Part shown: positions 7,552-8,998 of the stretch, piece by piece
Layout: every line of letters starts with the position of its first letter
How positions within the stretch are numbered: position 1 is the stretch's first letter
NCBI GenBank assembly: GCA_934561485.1
Contig: CAKTGS010000081.1
Location: 1 to 8,998 of the forward strand
DNA length: 8,998 bases
DNA from: an uncultured Faecalibacterium sp.
Lineage (GTDB): Bacteria; Bacillota; Clostridia; Oscillospirales; Ruminococcaceae
Reading direction: 5' to 3'
Position numbers and translations under genes: made by a program
The notes under the pieces: generated by a model
What the model saw: the letters and a program-made list of their open reading frames with translations, nothing else
Database searches by the model: none
What the model was told of the DNA's origin: nothing

Positions 7552-7580
7552 AAAAAAATGCCGCCCGGCAAAGGCGGCAT
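7552..7580 (-). terminator. Intrinsic terminator / attenuator between scfA and scfB
   Basis: On the minus strand the perfect 8-bp stem ATGCCGCC / GGCGGCAT (7573-7580 with 7558-7565) encloses a 7-base loop and is followed by a run of T (7552-7557). It lies 14 bases after the scfA stop and 24 bases before the scfB start. No clear promoter lies between them, so scfB is probably reached by read-through. Confidence 0.85.
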
Positions 7581-7594
7581 AGGGTTTGCAGAAA

Positions 7595-7741
7595 TTACTT
7601 GTTGCTGTTCTCGCACTGCTGGTTAGCCACGCCGCAGGAGGTCTTGCAAGCGGACTGGCAGGAAGTCTGGCACTCGCCGCAGCCGCCGGTCTTCACGCTC
7701 TTGGTCAGGTCACGAGTAGCAATCGTCTTAATACGTTCCAT
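7595..7741 (-). CDS. scfA: Six-cysteine ranthipeptide SCIFF precursor
   Basis: A 48-residue ribosomally made peptide that matches the SCIFF family (six cysteines in forty-five residues). It has a leader MERIKTIATRDLTKSVKTGG and a core CGECQTSCQSACKTSC followed by GVANQQCENSNK. The six cysteines are Cys21, 24, 28, 32, 36 and 43; Thr26 and Thr34 are core threonines that could accept thioether bonds. The substrate leader (IKT...T motif) would be bound by the adjacent maturase. The start is chosen at 7741 because AGAGAGG lies about ten bases upstream. An in-frame ATG at 7801 would add 20 residues but has no binding site and falls in the leader hairpin. The gene has a strong promoter upstream and a terminator just downstream. 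No dedicated exporter or protease gene is seen next to it. Function in the cell is not settled for the family; signalling roles have been proposed in clostridia. Confidence 0.96.
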   Translation of the reverse strand: MERIKTIATRDLTKSVKTGGCGECQTSCQSACKTSCGVANQQCENSNK

Positions 7742-7773
7742 AGTAGAAACCTCTCTAACTCTCAAAATTTCCT

Positions 7774-7798
7774 CATGCCGGGGGACTGCCCCACCATG
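7774..7798 (-). other. Small hairpin in the scfA leader
   Basis: The untranslated leader, about 66 bases, contains GGGG-CAGT-CCCC (7781-7792), flanked by CATG on both sides (7774-7777 and 7795-7798) that can pair after a small internal loop. It lies upstream of the AGAGAGG site, so it may stabilise the message. No regulator can be named. Confidence 0.4.
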
Positions 7799-7813
7799 CA
7801 TTTATCTTGAACT

Positions 7814-7842
7814 AGGATAACACATCCGACGCCTTCTGTCAA
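7814..7842 (-). promoter_or_regulatory. Strong sigma-A type promoter of the scfA-scfB unit
   Basis: On the minus strand a perfect -35 TTGACA (7837-7842) and a -10 TATCCT (7814-7819) are separated by 17 bp. Transcription would start near 7807 and give a leader of about 66 bases before the scfA ATG. It lies in the 127-bp gap between the DUF2508 gene and scfA. Confidence 0.8.
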
Positions 7843-7868
7843 GATTTTTGTTCCGATAAATCGCCCCG

Positions 7869-8159
7869 TCATATCTGCGGCTGATATTTCGTCAGCACGG
7901 TGTGCAGCCCCAGCTCCCGTGCACGGGCCAGTAAGTACCGGTAGCGGCACAGCAGTGCCTGCCGCTCATAAATGCGCTGCTCGATCAGGTCGGTGTCCAC
8001 CTCCAGATCAAACATCATTTCGTTGCGCTTGAGGCAGAACAGGCATTCCTTCAGCTCCTCTTCCAGCTCCGGGTGGTAGCGCTCGTGTTCCGTGTCACGC
8101 GGGATGCGCGGCGACAGCAGGGTGTGGTCGTTTTGCATCGGTCGAAGTTGTTCCAGCAT
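7869..8159 (-). CDS. DUF2508 family protein (YaaL-like)
   Basis: A 96-residue acidic/basic helical protein whose C-terminal half matches the DUF2508 pattern: ELKECLFCLKRNEMMFDL, then TDLIEQRIYERQALLCRYRYL and LARARELGL. The family, which includes Bacillus YaaL, has no known biochemical activity. In Bacillus yaaL sits between recR and bofA. I chose the ATG at 8157-8159 because AGGAGG (8169-8174) is nine bases upstream; a longer frame to 8216 would read that binding site as coding sequence. The likely -10 and an inverted repeat lie just upstream (8183-8220). No clear terminator follows its stop, so read-through into the scfA unit is possible. There is no membrane segment or signal peptide. Confidence 0.8.
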   Translation of the reverse strand: MLEQLRPMQNDHTLLSPRIPRDTEHERYHPELEEELKECLFCLKRNEMMFDLEVDTDLIEQRIYERQALLCRYRYLLARARELGLHTVLTKYQPQI

Positions 8160-8168
8160 AGGCAGCAT

Positions 8169-8174
8169 CCTCCT
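8169..8174 (-). promoter_or_regulatory. Ribosome binding site deciding the DUF2508 start
   Basis: A perfect AGGAGG on the minus strand, nine bases before the ATG at 8159. It rules against the longer in-frame starts at 8216, 8192 and 8168. Confidence 0.75.
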
Positions 8175-8182
8175 CTTTGTGC

Positions 8183-8220
8183 GTCTTTGCATTGTTCTGA
8201 TTTCCAGTATATGCAAAGAC
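8183..8220. repeat. Perfect 10-bp inverted repeat upstream of the DUF2508 gene
   Basis: GTCTTTGCAT (8183-8192) and ATGCAAAGAC (8211-8220) are perfect inverted copies around an 18-base centre. The GCAAAG core occurs once more in direct orientation at 8224-8229. A possible -10 (TATACT on the minus strand, 8206-8211) overlaps the right arm, so the repeat could be an operator. There is no T-run after it, so a terminator is unlikely. Confidence 0.6.
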
Positions 8221-8273
8221 CACGCAAAGGATGCCGGTTTGTGGGGTCAGACAGGCAGCTGTTTTATGAATCG

Positions 8274-8891
8274 TTACAGTACCGCCACACACAGAAGCCG
8301 ATCGCCCTGCTGTGCGATTCCAAACGAAATCAAGTCTCCCCGATGAACACCAAAATCAGAATCCGGTTCATTCAAGAGCGTGCCTGCCATCATCCCATCT
8401 GCGATTTTTTCGCAGCGGACCCAACAACCTTCCAGCGCATTATTCCCGTGGACCAAAATTACAAGGACATCATCCGGAAACTCCGGGCTCCTGCTGGTGT
8501 CGATTGCCTCTACCTTTCTTGTGGCTTCGATCTCATCACAATTCCTGTAGTGTCGCTCGATCGCATCAATTTTGTTCTGATACGTCTTTCGTAGCTGTTC
8601 ATCCTCTGTGATCACAAAGAGCTCATCTTCCGCAATGCTTCCCGCACGGAATTTGAGCGAAACCGTATCGTTTCCCTGGAACACCTCAATGCTCCCGCTT
8701 TCATTCTGTTTCGCACAGGCAAGGATCTCGTAAGTAAGCCCACACTGGTGATCAATATATCCATAAACCAGTGTTCCATTTCCTTGCTCATGATTGGGAA
8801 GATGCTGTGTCATTGCTTCATAGTTCTTGCCCGCTTTAACAAAGCAGACCCGGTGATAAACATCTCTGAAACTTATTTCAGCTGCTTTCAT
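8274..8891 (-). CDS. Hypothetical protein, possible acquired gene
   Basis: A 205-residue soluble protein that I do not recognise. It has no signal peptide or membrane segment. The middle is acidic and charged (about 80-140, including a helical stretch ITEDEQLRKTYQNKIDAIER). The C-terminal part carries LEGCWVRCEKIADGMMAGTLLNEP and DFGVHRGDLISF. This W-V...G-LLNEP...GV-GD-I-F pattern resembles small domains such as DUF2314-type proteins, but the match is from memory and weak. The ATG at 8891 is chosen because GGAAG lies eleven bases upstream; a GTG at 8927 would add 12 residues and has no binding site. The gene is visibly less GC-rich than its neighbours and uses codons such as ATA/TTA and AT-ending ones more often, which fits later acquisition. 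No terminator is evident downstream. Confidence 0.7.
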   Translation of the reverse strand: MKAAEISFRDVYHRVCFVKAGKNYEAMTQHLPNHEQGNGTLVYGYIDHQCGLTYEILACAKQNESGSIEVFQGNDTVSLKFRAGSIAEDELFVITEDEQLRKTYQNKIDAIERHYRNCDEIEATRKVEAIDTSRSPEFPDDVLVILVHGNNALEGCWVRCEKIADGMMAGTLLNEPDSDFGVHRGDLISFGIAQQGDRLLCVAVL

Positions 8892-8930
8892 GTTATAGTT
8901 TTCTTCCTTCGTGGATAAGCCCCACACCGA

Positions 8931-8962
8931 ATTTTACCATTCCGTGCCAAAAAGAATGTCAA
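8931..8962 (-). promoter_or_regulatory. Possible promoter of the hypothetical gene
   Basis: On the minus strand TTGACA (8957-8962) is followed after 20 bp by TAAAAT (8931-8936), which is preceded by TGG and so forms an extended -10. The spacer is long, which the extended -10 may offset. The leader to the ATG at 8891 would be about 35 bases. Confidence 0.4.
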
Positions 8963-8998
8963 AATCCCAGGAAAGCTACGTTTTTTCGGTTCTTTCCT

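Noticed and set aside
7742..7801. N-terminal extension of scfA by 20 residues
   Set aside because: No ribosome binding site precedes that ATG, it falls in the leader hairpin, and family members begin at the MxxIKT methionine.
1..8998. CRISPR array, tRNA/rRNA genes, insertion sequence or prophage parts
   Set aside because: No regularly spaced repeats, no tRNA cloverleaf or rRNA-like stretch, and no transposase, integrase or terminal inverted repeats were seen on either strand.

Overview
The window looks like chromosome from a GC-rich member of the Clostridia, most likely an Oscillospiraceae gut anaerobe of the Faecalibacterium type. The grounds are the SCIFF ranthipeptide gene with its radical SAM maturase (a near-universal marker of Clostridia), a DUF2508 (YaaL-like) gene, a YaaO-type PLP decarboxylase and biotin-dependent carboxyltransferase genes, in GC-rich DNA with good AGGAGG-type ribosome binding sites. 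The genus is inferred from memory of related proteins, not from a search.

Layout: every gene is on the minus strand except one. (1) From 2305 down to the left edge lies a carboxyltransferase operon: a PccB/MmdA-like acyl-CoA carboxyltransferase (12S-like), a biotin carrier protein (1.3S-like) and the start of a pyruvate/oxaloacetate carboxyltransferase (5S-like, cut by the window edge). Together they match the parts list of a transcarboxylase or a decarboxylase pump that moves a CO2 unit between an acyl-CoA and a 2-oxo acid. A strong sigma-A type promoter lies at 2351-2379. (2) Divergent from it, on the plus strand, is a polytopic membrane glycerophosphodiester phosphodiesterase (2627-4582). 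It ends in a bidirectional terminator shared with the next unit. (3) From 8159 down to 4652 lies a DUF2508 gene, a strong promoter (7814-7842), the 48-residue SCIFF precursor (scfA), an intrinsic terminator acting as an attenuator, the radical SAM/SPASM maturase (scfB), and an Orn/Lys/Arg-decarboxylase-family gene whose ATG overlaps the scfB stop (ATGA). (4) At the right end is an unrecognised 205-aa gene that is visibly less GC-rich, with its own probable promoter.

The biologically strongest part is the ranthipeptide cassette. Precursor and maturase share a promoter but are separated by a terminator, which should give excess peptide over enzyme. The downstream PLP enzyme appears translationally coupled to the maturase. 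DUF2508 on one side and the YaaO-like decarboxylase on the other recall the yaaL...yaaO neighbourhood of Bacillus, so the cassette may sit inside an ancient housekeeping gene cluster.
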